A stretch of 64,000 bases of DNA from the NCBI RefSeq assembly GCF_000208745.1, contig NC_030853.1, positions 2,413,002 to 2,477,001 on the forward strand, written 5' to 3'. A program made the translations under genes and the position numbers. The stretch comes from Theobroma cacao (lineage: Eukaryota; Streptophyta; Magnoliopsida; Malvales; Malvaceae). Below are positions 1-12,156 of this stretch, piece after piece. The notes under the pieces are model-generated. The model was not told the DNA's origin. It saw only the letters and a program-made list of their open reading frames with translations, and ran no database searches. The first letter of the stretch is position 1; the number at the start of each line of letters is the position of its first letter.

Positions 1-727
1 TATCCCTGTAATTGCTTAGGTTCTTTAAGATTAAGCAAACAATTCTGAAGCTCATGCTCAACTTGACAGGTTTCTATGTTATCAAAATTTTTGCATACCC
101 TTACTAGTTATGATTTCTTTATGGTGGAAGCTAGCAAATGGTGATACCGATATGTATTTCTATCAGTAATTTCATGTATAAGCTCCAAATTTGGCCTTCA
201 GGTGGATCATCAGTTATGTTGACAATGTCACCTTTTGATGCTTAATCAGCAGTTCATGGAATATCAGAATCAGAAACTAGGCTTTGATGCATTTATAGAA
301 AAATAAAATGATTGTAGAGTAAAAACATCCATAAATGGCTGTTTGTCAGTTTAACATGCAATACTGGAAGCTGTATGGTGCCAGAGAAATGAACTGAAGC
401 TGTTAATTTTATCACCGGCTCCTGGTTATCTCCTGTCATTCTTAGCAAGTTCAGAATGAAAGAAATATTGTTTACAGAGAACATCTGCTCAGATAACTGC
501 ACTATTCATAGCAAAGTGTTTCATTTCTTCTTAAAATTCACTACTTCCAACAAAACTACAAGAGCTTACAAGCCGTACCGATTTCTTTAGTTTCATCGGT
601 GACTGCAAGATTTTCATGGGATCATACAGCAAATTAGAACTAAGAAATAAAACAGTACAAAATGAAAATCTGATCCTGTCAAGTAGAGAGAGTGCCTGGC
701 ACAGCTTCTTAAGCCACCCTTTTGTTC
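1..727. other. Intergenic, no gene recognised
   Basis: No open frame here resembles a known protein and no RNA gene was found. The right part probably includes the 3' UTR of the minus-strand DUF3339 gene ending at 728. Confidence 0.5.
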
Positions 728-934
728 TTAGACATAGAGGTGGACATGAAGAACGACAAGAAACAGGATCAGGAACAAAGCATAGAGAACTGCATGCACA
801 AATATGGCTGCCACACTGGTCTTCATGTTCATAAAATCAATGGGTTGATTCTTCCCAGGGATTTGCAGGACTAACCCTGGTGACAGAAATGCAAACAACG
901 CTGCAGCTATGAGGGGAGCAGCCCAATCATTCAT
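728..934 (-). CDS. DUF3339 small membrane protein (copy 1)
   Basis: A single-exon frame of 68 residues starting MNDW. It has the DUF3339 layout: a short N-terminus with a conserved Trp at residue 4, a first hydrophobic segment (about 6-23) running into the family motif LSPGL (residues 17-21), a short polar loop with IPGKNQP, a conserved FM.MKTS stretch, and a second hydrophobic segment (about 42-65) ending in His-rich HVHLYV. Length fits the family (about 68-72). The family is plant-specific and its biochemical role is not established; a two-pass membrane peptide is inferred. The ATG lies just after a TATAG that could be the acceptor of a 5' UTR intron. It is the most diverged of the four copies here. 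Confidence 0.85.
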   Translation of the reverse strand: MNDWAAPLIAAALFAFLSPGLVLQIPGKNQPIDFMNMKTSVAAIFVHAVLYALFLILFLVVLHVHLYV

Positions 935-2684
935 CCTATATGGCTTTCAAAAATGTCCCCAACCTTCTGTTTATGCAGCTCCTTGGGACTCAAACCTCCA
1001 AGAGTTAATAGAAAAAGGAGGAATCAAACGGGCCTTGGATGCTTATTTTATGGAGAGAATAAGAATTCCATAAAGCTAAAAATAAGAACTCTCAAATATT
1101 CCACTTTATGCTTTTAATCTTTTAAAATCTCTTGCTTTTGTTGGATAAGGCAAGGCATAATTGTCCTGTTGATGTCAATCCCACAGGCCCTCTACAACCA
1201 ACTGCAGTACACCATGTATCTGTTGGTGCTTCATGCTCCAGGATCACCGTCCATATCAGGATTAGTGTTTGAGAACACCACAAGCTTTTATAAAAGAAGG
1301 TAAGAGGTACAGAACTAGCCAATCAATTCAGAAAAATGGCCCGAGAGAGGCTAAGATGCACACTACTTTTTTCCATTGCTTCTTTTTATCTTCCCCCTTT
1401 TCATGCCTTTGATTATAAAAATTTGAGGCTTTGACAAGAAACTACCTACTCCCATCCCCTCCCCACTGCCTGCAGAAAAGTGAGAAACAATTTATAAATA
1501 TTTTCCAAGCATATCACTCTGTTGCTCCTATTGATTTCAATGGTCGAAATCTTTTGATTTTTTTTTGTTATCATAACATGGAAAACATTTTTCAAAAAAT
1601 TAGTTAACTATCTACATATTTTTTTAAGTTATATGCTTCTTCATTTTAAAATATTCATATTTTAATCACCTTTAAAAAAAATATTCATATTTTAGTCATC
1701 ATCAAGATAGTCAAAATTAATAAAATGAAATGGTTCTCAAAAACCAAAAACAAATAATAATTCATATTTTAATTTGGGGTTTGAATTGACTTAGATAGAT
1801 CTATGATTTGAGTCTCGGCTTAGTTAACTTATTTTATTAATAAATATTATATTTTAATTTTAAAATATTTATAAAAAATATTTTTTTCCATTTTAATAAT
1901 AAAATAATAGTTAAATCTATGGATCGAACCAAGCTTTACTTTGAAAAAGAGACTTGGTAGACTCAGCTCAACCCATAAACACCTAACAATGCAAAGTGCA
2001 TAAAAACCCTTCTTTCATAGAGGTGGCAATCGGATTCGGATGGGAACAAGTCATCTCGGGTTCGATAATTTCAAGTTCGAATGTTCTGAGTTCGGATTAA
2101 ATAAAATTAATAATTAAATTTTTTATTTTTAATTTTATTTTCAAATTACTATAATTTTGAATTAAATCGATCGTCGAATTTAAATCATTCCAAGATTTAA
2201 TTTTTTCAAGTTTAAATTAGGTATCTCATGTTCAAATCATTTTGAATTAAGATTTTTTTTGTCTGATTTATTTTACCGCGTCATTAATTATCACCCCTAA
2301 TCCTAATCTCATTTGCACTAATCAAACTTGGACAAATTTAATCTAAAGGTCAGAGATTCACACGGAGCAAGGAGCAAGGAGCAAGGAGCAAGGAGCAAGC
2401 ACTTATCCCGGACCCAAACAAAGCCCCGGCCCCAATACCCATACGCAACTCTCTTGTCTTTCTTGTGCTCACAAATGGCTCCACTTCCCAGCTGTCCCTT
2501 TCAACCTTAAAAGTCTCCTTAACTGAACCCATCTTCTTCACTTCCATCCCATCTTCCTCTTCCACACTTTAACCTTACCCAGAACAATCTAGTAGTATTA
2601 ATTTCACTTTTCTCTGGGAAGAAAAAAGGAACTTTTTGAACGCAGGTGTAGTTAAGTTCAGCTAAGTCAAGGAAATTTCTTGTA
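935..2684. other. Intergenic between divergent DUF3339 genes
   Basis: About 1.75 kb between the starts of two divergently transcribed DUF3339 genes, so both promoters should be here. Roughly 1540-2290 is very AT-rich and looks like old repeat DNA. No third gene was seen. Confidence 0.5.
2364..2398 (+). repeat. Heptamer minisatellite (GGAGCAA)5
   Basis: Five perfect head-to-tail copies of GGAGCAA, about 290 bp upstream of the DUF3339 start at 2685. It may lie in the promoter or 5' UTR of that gene. Confidence 0.9.
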
Positions 2685-2894
2685 ATGGCGGATTGGGCTC
2701 CTGTACTTGTTGGGGTGGTGCTATTTGTGTTGCTATCGCCAGGACTTCTGTTTTCGTTTCCAGGGAACAGCAAGCAGCTGGAGTTTGGAAGCATGAAAAC
2801 TAATGGCAAGGCCATTACTATCCACACTCTTCTTTTCTTTGCCATCTATGCTGTTTTGATCCTGGCTGTCCATCTCCATATCTACACCGGCTGA
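2685..2894 (+). CDS. DUF3339 small membrane protein (copy 2)
   Basis: A single-exon frame of 69 residues starting MADWAPVLVG. It shows the family signature: W4, a first hydrophobic segment (about 5-24) containing LLSPGL, a polar loop with FPGNSKQLEFGSMKT, and a second hydrophobic segment (about 45-64) ending AVHLHIYTG. Several stops on both strands nearby support this start. It converges with the copy at 3854-4066 and diverges from the copy at 728-934. Two-pass membrane topology is inferred; molecular function is unknown for the family. Confidence 0.9.
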   Translation: MADWAPVLVGVVLFVLLSPGLLFSFPGNSKQLEFGSMKTNGKAITIHTLLFFAIYAVLILAVHLHIYTG

Positions 2895-3853
2895 GCCTGG
2901 TGGCACATCCCTGTCGGTGAGAGTCTTGCTATTGGTGTCGCTATTCAAGATCTATGTTGGGTTCTATATGGTTAGTCTTTGTATTACCCTGTTTTTTTTT
3001 TCTTGGACCAATGAAATGTGTGGCACAGATCTTTATCTGGCAAAGTTTACCTTTTTTTGTCAGAAAAATGCTATCTTTTTTCCTCACTTTCAAGAGAAGG
3101 GCTTTAAGTTCTTTGTCCAATTTCGTAACCTTGACCATCTGAATTAATTAAACCCTGGCGATTTGTCGCTGATGCTACTGCCTTCGAAAGTATTTGCTGG
3201 TTTATCTGGGATGCTGGAATATAGAGTTCTTCTGTTATTGGGAAAAGCTATTTTTTTTTTTTATTTAGCTTGGACGCTGGAATACAGAGCTCTGGAAATC
3301 TATCAGTAATCATAAGAAAAAACCTGGCGAATTTTAAGGTAATAGGGAAAATCTGGCTTCTGGGTCTTTTCTTGGTTTTGCAAGTGATGTCTTTGTCGAC
3401 ACTGTCAAAGGCAATCTCATAAAACTAACTAATATAGCATTTTCATTTGGCTAGAATCAGTAAAGAAACTCATAGAAATGGAGTAGATGCTGAAAGTTTT
3501 AAGGGATTAGAGGGCAGAGTGGAAGATCTAGTTCATATGACCATCATCCATCAGTAAATCTTCTTTAAAATGGTCTTTCATAGTGACTTAAAGTGTAAGA
3601 TTAGCTCAAGTGATTAAATTTCATAAAAAATCAGACCATCTTGTCAAGAAATAGCTTCATTATTACACAATTCAAGATTTATCTTGCAAACAACAATGAA
3701 CAAAGTAGTTAAAAAAGAAAACAAATAAAGGAAAATGGAAATTAGATTGACAATAGGAAAGAAGGTATATGAAACATGAGCTCCATCTAAGGAAAACGAA
3801 TGGAGAGCCAAAGGAAAGGAAAAAAGGAGCTACCCTTTTTTGGGGAGTTTGGA
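2895..3853. other. Spacer between convergent DUF3339 genes
   Basis: About 960 bp between two facing stop codons. It should hold both 3' UTRs. No other coding sequence was recognised; small frames at 2917-3147 are low-complexity, T-rich translations. Confidence 0.5.
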
Positions 3854-4066
3854 TCAGTTAACATGTATGTGAATGCCAATTGCAATGATCAAGATGGTGA
3901 CTATGCAGAAGTATATTACAGCATGAACCAGGATGGCTATCCCACTTGTGCACATGTTACCAAACTCGATCACTCTAGTCCTCGATGGCAGCTGGAACAG
4001 CAACCCTGGTGACAAAAGGATGAACAAAACCACTGCAACAATGACCGGTCCCCAATCTGCACTCAT
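3854..4066 (-). CDS. DUF3339 small membrane protein (copy 3)
   Basis: Seventy residues from the internal ATG (MSADWGPV). The open frame extends 29 codons further upstream (to 4153), but that stretch is Lys/Glu/Arg-rich and unlike the family, so it is taken as 5' UTR. The protein has W5, LLSPGL, a QLPSRTRVIEFGNM loop, a second hydrophobic segment (about 43-65) and ends GIHIHVN. It resembles the copy at 28411-28623 more than the two nearer copies (shared MS-DWGPV, the AVVLF segment and AIGIHI). One difference is SRTR where the others have PGN or PGK. Function unknown; membrane location inferred. Confidence 0.88.
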   Translation of the reverse strand: MSADWGPVIVAVVLFILLSPGLLFQLPSRTRVIEFGNMCTSGIAILVHAVIYFCIVTILIIAIGIHIHVN

Positions 4067-5691
4067 TTCTCTCTTTCGTTCTTTACCCCTTTCTTTCTTT
4101 AATTCACTCTTGAAGCCAAGGTTTTGAATGTTTGAGAACTTCTCTTCCAGCACAAATTGGAAAGTGAAGAGGTGTACATTCTATTATGTAGGGGAAATGG
4201 AACTAATTTTCTTGGTGGCGAAGCTGGGGGGTGATGCTAAACTTAGTGAGAAAGATGAGAATTGAGTTTAAAGGGGAGGTAAGGTATGTACATGTTAGTG
4301 GGTTTGCTTTATGGAGAACGAAACAAACTCCTTTTCTTCCATTAGCGTCTAATAATTGTTTCATTTTGAGACTTCTTTTAGCTTGCTTTATTGCTTTATT
4401 AAAGATAAAATAAAAGAAATGAATGGAAAAGCAGCAGTATGTGTAAAGTTGAGCTCTTTGCTTGGAAATCTTGTTTGCTTGTGACTTAATGTAGCATCCA
4501 GAAGGTGTGTAGAGTGTGCGAGGTTAATGCGTGTTAAGCAATTTCAAGGCTAAGAAAACTGATACAGGGAGACAATTTGGTAGAGGAGAATTTCCAAGGA
4601 CAAACTGCTAAGGGCATCATTCTTGACTCTTTACTCTCAGTTATTTGTGTTGTTTTTCATCTAACTGATGAAATTGAATGATTCTGACACACATGATTCT
4701 TTCTGGTACTTCTCTTAAAGAAACACAGCTAGACGCTGAATTACTCGGAATTGTTGTATCTAAACTCACAAATGAAAATGATAGTTAATATCTATCAGTA
4801 AGCCCAAACTTACGGATAGATGTTAAACATAACCAGCACCTGGTGATTGAGGACACCCTCCACATCTAACAATTTGTTTTTGAAAAGTCCCTCCACATTT
4901 ATTTAAAGGGGTACAAGTATTGATTGAGGATCTTGCCATAGATGATATAGCCGGACAGGATTACCAATGATTGAGAAGAACATTACCAAATTTGAAAAGG
5001 CAAGTGGTATGCCCTGCACGATAAAGTGAAACTTTGAAAATGAGAAAGAGAAAATACTGTAAAGACCAAGAATCCTGTATCAGAAAAACACTTCTAGCCA
5101 GTATGACCCAGAGAGGCTACGACTGTCTCTAAACAAAGCTTGTACAATGTTATTTGTAGACTTACATAGGCAGGGCAAGAAGCATGAAAAACCAGAAGTT
5201 TCAAACCAATTGCTTTAGATATAATTCCAGTCCTGCTTCTTATCTGTGTTAAAGTTGCAGATAGGGCCTAGCAGCCTTGGCCCTCAGCCAGAGGAGAAAT
5301 GTTTTTTATATTTTGCAAAAAACAAAAAGAAAAAAGGCTTTTGTGCATTTGGACTAGGCCATGGCCCATGGGAAACAACTAGACCAAGCTTAAGCAAGTT
5401 TTTCTTCACTAATATTTGATTTGACACCTTCATAGTGAATCTGATGTAATGTTCCATTGAAATTTTTCTTTCTGTTGTAAATTGTAATTGTGTAATTCTC
5501 CAAAACATATCTTTAAATTGTTACTTTTATTAGATAAACTATTTCACTATGTTTCCTTATATTTTTGTGATAAGGGTAGCTTATCCTTTCACTATGATAA
5601 TGTAATAACATTTGGTAATTATAAACACTTTTTTGCCTCAACCAAAAAGGAAAAGAACCAAGGAGTCAACAGAGAAATTCAAGTTATGGTA
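4067..5691. other. Intergenic up to the retrotransposon nest
   Basis: No gene, RNA or clear transposon was recognised. The right boundary is the 5' LTR of the outer element at 5692. Confidence 0.45.
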
Positions 5692-5905
5692 TGTAGATAC
5701 TCGATTTTAGTTAATACCTATTCTCTAAAGAATTATGTTACAATATAATATTGTATAAAGAATAAGTAAAACAAGTGAAGTATTACTTCACGCAAAACAA
5801 CTAGAACAAGTGAAGTGTTACTTTACGCAGAATAATTAAAACAAGTGAAGTACTACTTAAAACAGAACAACTAGAATAAGTAAAGCACTACTTCATATAG
5901 AACAA
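5692..5905 (+). repeat. 5' LTR of outer element, first part
   Basis: Matches the first 213 or so bases of the LTR at 24946. It is cut at AACAA (5901-5905), where the Athila-like element inserted; the rest resumes after the duplicate AACAA at 18110-18114. Confidence 0.9.
5761..5900 (+). repeat. 35-bp tandem array in LTR (4 units)
   Basis: Four head-to-tail 35-bp units start at 5761, 5796, 5831 and 5866, typically beginning AACAACTA and holding an imperfect palindrome such as GTGAAGTATTACTTCAC. The same four-unit array is at 25015-25154 in the other LTR, so it was part of the element before insertion. Its place near the LTR start suggests U3 regulatory repeats (inference). Confidence 0.9.
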
Positions 5906-7490
5906 TGTTGCTTGTAAAAAAAATAAAAAAATAAAAATAATTCTCTTGCTTATGGAATATGGGATATGCTCAATTTGAATGCAACATACAAGCAAATATT
6001 ACGTGCAAGTGGACACGATCGCAACAAGTAGTAAAGTGATAAGTTGATGTGTCGATCCTCAAGGAGTTGATCTAAAAATTGTGCTAACTACTAAAATTAC
6101 AACAAGCTAATTTTATCTAAGTAACAAATTGTGAACTATGAAAAAAAAAATGTAATATAATTATCTAAGTCTAATCTAAGTGGTGCAAATGATCAATTGA
6201 AGTCAAATCAATGGTCTAATATTCTAGGATTATGGTATCCTCTAAAATTTGATTTGGAATTGGGTTTGGTTAGTTACTTAATCTCAATGAAAGATGATAT
6301 TAGTCTAAAATCTTGAGGTATGTGTACTTCTCCATCGAGATATTACACACTTACTTAATCTAATTGAATCACTATATGTCTATAAGAGACAACTAAACTA
6401 AGCTTTTTAAGCCAAGGATTTCCAAATAGACTATGTGCGGCAATTAAATGTATTTCTACCCTAATTGCACATCAAAGCACTAAAATTCCTTTTGAAGTGT
6501 TTTGAACACACATTACTCAAATCTAAGTTTAATTTAGATTAACTCTTTTAAATGTCATCTAAATACTTAAACACATTTAATTGGTGATCAATCCAATAAA
6601 TGGGCAAATCAGTTTAAATTTGAGTAAGCATCAATGTTTCCAATGAGACTAAGCAACCACCTAAATCAATATCCAAACTACATAGTAAAGTCAACCATAA
6701 TCATAGATTAATAAGTTTAGCTCAACATTTCAAAAAGGAAAGTACACAACACATAAAAAAAAAAAAGCATTGTTTTACAAAATGAGATAGAGAGAGAAAG
6801 AGAGGAAGATGTTCTGTTACAACTTTACAAGCTCCAACTCTTGATTCTTCTCTTCTTTCCTATTTTGCTTCAACCTCTTCTTGCCCAAAGCGTCTCCCCT
6901 GAATCTACCTCTTTTTCTGTGCAAAAGTTCTTATTTATGCTCCCCTCTTTATTCAGCCTTGACCTAGAATCTTGTGTCAAGCATATTCCATTTTTTCTAA
7001 CATGTTCTCGCTGTAGCGAGCTAGAAGCTGACTTGGCGTTGCAATGCTCTTCATTTTCGCTGCAGCGAGATTGGATTCTCACTGTAGCGAAAATCCTACT
7101 ACCTCTTCTTGCCCTGTTTCTTGCTGTAGCGAGAAACTTTCTGCTTGGACATTTTTACTGCTGCAGCTTTAAGCTCTCTGCTACCATGTTCTCCTCCTTC
7201 AAGCTACCTCATGCAGAGTTGTTGTGATCCTCACAATCAGCTTCTCTTTCGGCTCCATGATTCCTTCAACATCAAAAGGTTCAATAGTTAGAGGTTGATT
7301 TAAGAAATTTTGAAAAGAAATGAAGCTAAAATGGTCTAAATGACACTAGACACCCTAAGAGTTAACTTATACTAAAAAGCATACTAAAAAGCATGAAAAT
7401 TTGCTAAGGACTAAGAAGGGAACTAAAAAAACAAGCAAAGTTTATGCTCCAAAAAATACCCTATGATAACTCTATATCATAGAGTTATCA
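5906..7490 (-). repeat. 3' LTR of Athila-like element
   Basis: 1585 bp, nearly identical in order to 16501-18109 but with scattered substitutions and small indels, including a 14-bp local duplication near 7377. It includes several copies of the palindromic motif CTCGCTGYAGCGAG around 7007-7135. Confidence 0.95.
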
Positions 7491-7512
7491 CACCCCTAAA
7501 CTTACTCTTTTG
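7491..7512 (-). other. Polypurine tract of Athila-like element
   Basis: Read on the minus strand, AGAGTAAGTTTAGGGGTG directly abuts the TGATAACTC start of the 3' LTR, the expected place for the plus-strand DNA primer. Confidence 0.75.
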
Positions 7513-8890
7513 GTAGTTATCGAGCAAAACTTAAAGTAATCAAAGACACTTAAGACTGAAAACATTAACTGACAAATTCATTGCACCAACTCAAAGATTA
7601 CCCTTAAACTCCTCATATGTTGCCTAATTTTCCAAGCTCACAGCAAATCACAAATATTGTTCAAGTACATGCATCAACAAAATTGCAAGCTCATTTTCAA
7701 TTGGTTTCCCTTTAGTGTGTGAGAAATTCCTTGCAATACATACCATGTCACTCAGATTAGTTTATGCTCATGCAAGAATTTAAATTAGTCAAGAGTTTCA
7801 TAAGTCCGTTCTTTGTTTCTATCTCCACTAATGTAGGCTAACACTCAATCGAGGATCCTTAGGACTTTATCTAGCTTGTAATGAGTGGCTAGGGTTAAGG
7901 TATGATAAAGGATAAAATGTGGCTCAAATCACCCTAAGCACATGATTATTCTAAGATCTCTAGCAAGCTTTGCTTTTCACTTCTTCTAGTCACTACCCTT
8001 TTTCTCTAATTCATCATCCTCTAAATTCATCAAACACTTTATTCTCTCTTTTTTTTTTTTTTTGAATTTGAATTGACACCCCCAAACTTATGTCATTTCA
8101 TGGTAAGTAATGGGGTTTTTTTTTTTTAATTTGAATGAGTTCCACTTCTTTACCCTTTTTCACCATGTCTACACTCACAACATCTCCTAAAAATAATCTA
8201 TGTGCTTAAGAGTGTTGGGTGTTAAAGTGGAAATTTTATTTACAAGTTAAGGCTTTTTACTGAGTGTGTGATAAAAGAAAGGAGAAAATTTGGCTCAAAC
8301 AAGGGTGACTAGGAATATAATTATGTATGGTAGGCTTGAAAAGCTCAATCGATCCACAAATGGCCCAAGTCATCTCCCTAACTAAGTGTAGCCTAAGATT
8401 TCGCCTCGAGAGAAACTAAAACAAATTCTAAAACTCATGATTTTATTCAAACATTCACACTTGCATAAACTTTCTCTAAGTGATCACAATTAGTTAAAGC
8501 AAAAAATAAGTGCACAATATAGTGGAAAAAAACAATCTACAGTGATGCTTAGCAATGAGGTTCAACAAAATACTCAAACCATATTCATGTTCACTATGAG
8601 CATAAGACTAAAAGACAACTATTTTTCTTTATTGGATGAGTAAATCTAATTTATTGGTGGAATGAATCATTAAATCCAACATTTTCAAAGATTAGAAAAA
8701 CTAACTTCCTAACTTGAAATTGAAAAGCAACAACTATTACTAACACCTAAAAACAAACAATATAAAAGCAAAGTTTTAAAACTCTAAAAGCAAAGACCTA
8801 TAAGACAAAGTTTTAAAAATTTTAAAACTCCCCATCAATTTAAATCTAACATTGTCCTCAATGTTAATAAAAGCATAGGAAAGAGTACTC
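7513..8890. other. 3' untranslated part of Athila-like element
   Basis: Lies between the end of the third ORF and the polypurine tract in the minus orientation. T-rich runs near 8049 and 8116; no coding signal seen. Confidence 0.6.
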
Positions 8891-9880
8891 TTATTCAAAA
8901 AGAGTCACTGTCCTCCTCTCGTTCTCATCATCAGTCGTGTCCTCTGTTGGTTGTGGGAAATTTTCCATCTCCATTCCCATGTGCTCTACCATAGCATGTA
9001 ACATCTGCTCCATGTTTCCCATTCTTCGCTCCAAACGGTTAATTTGTTGAGGCAGATTCACTGGTCTACTACGAGATGGAGGCCTTGGTGGAGCGGATGA
9101 ACTAGCACCAGTAGCTTGAGATTGCGGAAGTTGCATCCTCTGCACGATCCCACTGTCTATTGGGGCTTTCGATTGCATAATCTCCTCGTTTGGGCTCCAT
9201 AGGACTCTCGCTTGTTTGCATAAAGCGGTGATGAGTGACGGGTACCATAGGCCATCCCTAGTAGAACCAGCAGTGCGAAGAATTTTAGAGTAAATTAATT
9301 CACCAATGTTTAAGGACTTACTTGAGACGATGGCATAGATTAAGACTACTTAGTCCTTGGTCACCTCACTTGTATGTTTCTTTGGTAGCATCTTGGTTGA
9401 GACAAAGTGGTGCCAAACCTTGTATTCATTTTTGAGCGCGCTTGCCTTGAATGTTGTCAGAACCCCCTAACCAATCTCCATGTTGTCCCGAGGTTACCCA
9501 ACAAACTAATGACCTCATCCAAGTCCACCTTCCCATTAATATATTGAGTGTACTCATCATTTTCTATGTCTGGGGTGTTGTATAACCTATTGATGGTGTG
9601 GTTGTCGAATGAAACTCTCTTTCCCCTACAAAATGCCACTCCATTTTCATGTTCTACCACATTGGCGTAAAACTCCCTAACGAAGGGAATGACTACCGCT
9701 TTGGGTTGTGCACAAAAAGTGCCTCATATAATTATATCTGATTTGAGGCAGGTCAATCCCTCTCTCTAGCACTGGAGATTTGTGTAGCAGGGACTGATTG
9801 TGTCAGTGTAAAGACTCTACTGACACAAATTTTGATCTATCGAATCCAGCACTGCCCATCCTAACTCTCTTGGGTGCCAT
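8891..9880 (-). pseudogene. Athila third ORF, plant transposon-protein (Transposase_32-like) domain, broken
   Basis: On the minus strand a frame starts at 9880 with MAPKRVRMG and soon meets a TGA. It resumes with the hallmark of the putative plant transposon-protein domain: REFYANV, then ENGVAFCRGKRV.FD, INRLYNTPDIE and DEYTQY (about 9690-9540). It ends in a tail at 9178-8891 with a Pro/Ser/Arg-rich stretch and a coiled-coil-like segment (INRLERRMGNMEQMLHAMVE). Several stops and frame changes separate the parts. Proteins of this kind occupy the third position in many Athila elements, downstream of pol. Their function is not known; they are sometimes called env-like by position only. Nothing here indicates an envelope protein. 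Confidence 0.7.
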
Positions 9881-10454
9881 GATTTTTTCCAAATTCTCTA
9901 CTTCACAATTCCTAATTTGAGACTATCACTACCCAATACCCACTAATCACCAAATGTTTATCGCAATTGACCTCAATCAAAAACCCTTTCAAAATCCCCT
10001 TCCCAACAGCCGTAGAATCTCACCAATGCAAATAATTATCTAGCAACCTAAAATGTGCATCACATTGACAAAATTCCCAATCAACAAACATCAAAATTCT
10101 ATAATTCCATCACATAAAATTCATCAAATTTCAACTAGCTTACCACTACTCATAGAGATAAGCAAAACCTAGTACAAATTGTCACCAAAATCTTCAACAC
10201 AAACACTTTCTTCCAATTTGAAAATTGAGGCAAAAACTAAAGAGTATCTTACCCAAACCTTTGTTTTTGATGAAGAACCTTTGCTTAAAAACCTCAAAAC
10301 TTGAATTTGATGATTTGTGATGATTTGGACAATGGTTGAGAGAGAGATTTGAAGTTGTGAGAGAGGATTTTGGGAAGAGAGTGGGGTTAGGGTTTAAAAT
10401 TTTGAGAGAAGGGAAGATAGGGGAAAAGATGAGCCTTTTATAGTGGGGAGGGGT

Positions 10455-10790
10455 CTGACATCTCGCTGCAGTGAGAATGGGTTCTCGCTGCAGCTAGAAC
10501 CACAAGTGTTAAAGGGAAACATCTCGCTATAGCGAGCAACTTTCTATTTCTAGGGGTTCATCACACAGCAAATCTCTATGCAGCGAGCTTGAGTTCTAGC
10601 TGCAGCGAGCTAGAAGTCTCACTGCAGCGAAAAACTTTCTGGAAATTGAGTCCAAATCTCGCTGCAGCGAGAAACTTTCTGTTTCTCGCCTTTTATTGCC
10701 ATTTTTCCCACTACAACGAGAAACTTTTTGTTTCTCTGCCTCAATTTCGCTGTAGCGAGCTTAAGATTTCGTTATAGCGAGATATTTTCT
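10455..10790. repeat. Cluster of palindromes CTCGCTGCAGCGAG between pol and ORF3
   Basis: About ten perfect or near-perfect copies of the 14-bp palindrome CTCGCTGCAGCGAG (variants with TA, GT or AC at the centre, or one arm mutated) lie within about 330 bp at irregular 20-50-bp spacing. The same motif recurs in both LTRs (about 7007-7135 and 17617-17765). In the element's orientation this is the spacer between integrase and the third ORF. Confidence 0.85.
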
Positions 10791-11049
10791 ATGATGCTCC
10801 CCTTCTATCTGTCAAACAAAATTAAAAAAAAAAACACAATTAAAACTATAGAGCTATGTATGAAAATGATAAGTAAATGAAACTAAAAATGGTAGTATCA
10901 AAGTATAAATGGAAGAAAGAAAGATTAAAAATGTAAAGCATTCTATAACCTAATGATTAAATTTTAAAACAAGAGACTTAGGGGTAAAGAACTTGGGTTG
11001 CCTCCCAAGAAGCGCTTGTTTAAAGTCTTCAGCCAGACTTTTCGAGCGC

Positions 11050-12156
11050 TTAGTGAGGGTCGACTAAGTGGATAGATGAGCGTTGATGATCAACGTTCCC
11101 TTCAAAATAATGCTTCAACCGCTGTCCATTAACCTTGAATGTTTCATTAGTCTTGCTATCCATCACTTCCATAGCACCGTGTGGAGAAACTTTTGAAACA
11201 ATGAACGGCCTTGACCACCTCGATTTTAGTTTTCTCAGGAATAATTTCAAGCGAGAATTAAATAGTAGCACCAATTGACCCGGCTCAAAGCGTTGTTCCA
11301 CTATCTTCCTCTCATGACATTGCTTTGTCTTCTCTTTATACAATTTGACATTTTCGTAAGCTTGAAGGCGAAACTCATCAAGTTTGTTCAATTGCAACAA
11401 CCTCTTCTTTCCCGCTGCTTGTAGATCCAAGTTTAATTTCTTCACTGCCCAATATGCCTTATGCTCAAGTTTCACCGGTAAATGACAAGCTTTTCCAAAG
11501 ACTAACTTGTATGCAGACATGCCAATTGGTGTCTTGTAAGCAGTTCGATATGCCCACAATGCATCATCCAATCTTCTTGCCCAACCCTTTCTTGAGGGGC
11601 AAACCATTTTCTCCAAAATTCTCTTAATTTCTCTATTGGACACTTCGGCTTGCCCACTAGTTTGAGGATGGTACGTAGTTGCAACCTTGTGTTTAACTCC
11701 ATATTTTGCAAGAAGTGCATCGACATATTTGTTGCAAAAGTGACTCCCCTCATCACTAATAGTTGCCCTTAGAGTGCCAAATCGAGTGAAAATGTTCCTC
11801 TTGATGAACTTCATTACCACTTTAGAATTATTGTGAGGAAATGCTACTGCTTCCACTCATTTGGAGACATAATCCACAGCAAGCAAGATATATCTATCGT
11901 TGAATGAAGATATAAACGGACCCATGAAGTCAATACCCCACACGTCAAAAATTTCTACTTCCAGCATGTTGTTGAGGGGCATTTCTTGTTGCCTGGAGAT
12001 ATTACCCACTATTTGGCATCTGTCACACTGCAAAACAAACTTGTAAGCATCTTTAAACAATGTACGCCAATACAAACCTGATTGGAGGACTTTAACAGCA
12101 GTTCTTGTTCTTCCAAAATGTCCTCCATAGTCCAAAGAATGGCAATGATGAAGCAC
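11050..12156 (-). pseudogene. Athila-like integrase
   Basis: Minus-strand integrase region of pol. The zinc-binding H2C2 motif (HHCHSLDYGGHF ... CDRCQ) is at about 12150-12010. The catalytic core follows: D in WGIDFMGPF, D in TISDEGSHF, and the later Glu near [12 protein letters not shown]. The C-terminal region with PGQLVLLF and the usual Athila ending follow. One in-frame TGA at about 11856 (YVSK*VEA, where relatives have Trp) splits the two open frames, 12156-11857 and 11856-11050. The step would be integration of element cDNA into the genome; this copy is broken. Confidence 0.9.

Noticed and set aside
4067..4153. N-terminal extension of DUF3339 copy 3
   Set aside because: Lys/Glu/Arg-rich translation upstream of the conserved start, absent from other copies.
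6841..7227. 128-codon open frame on the plus strand
   Set aside because: It lies inside the Athila 3' LTR, antisense to the element, and translates the palindromic repeat DNA.
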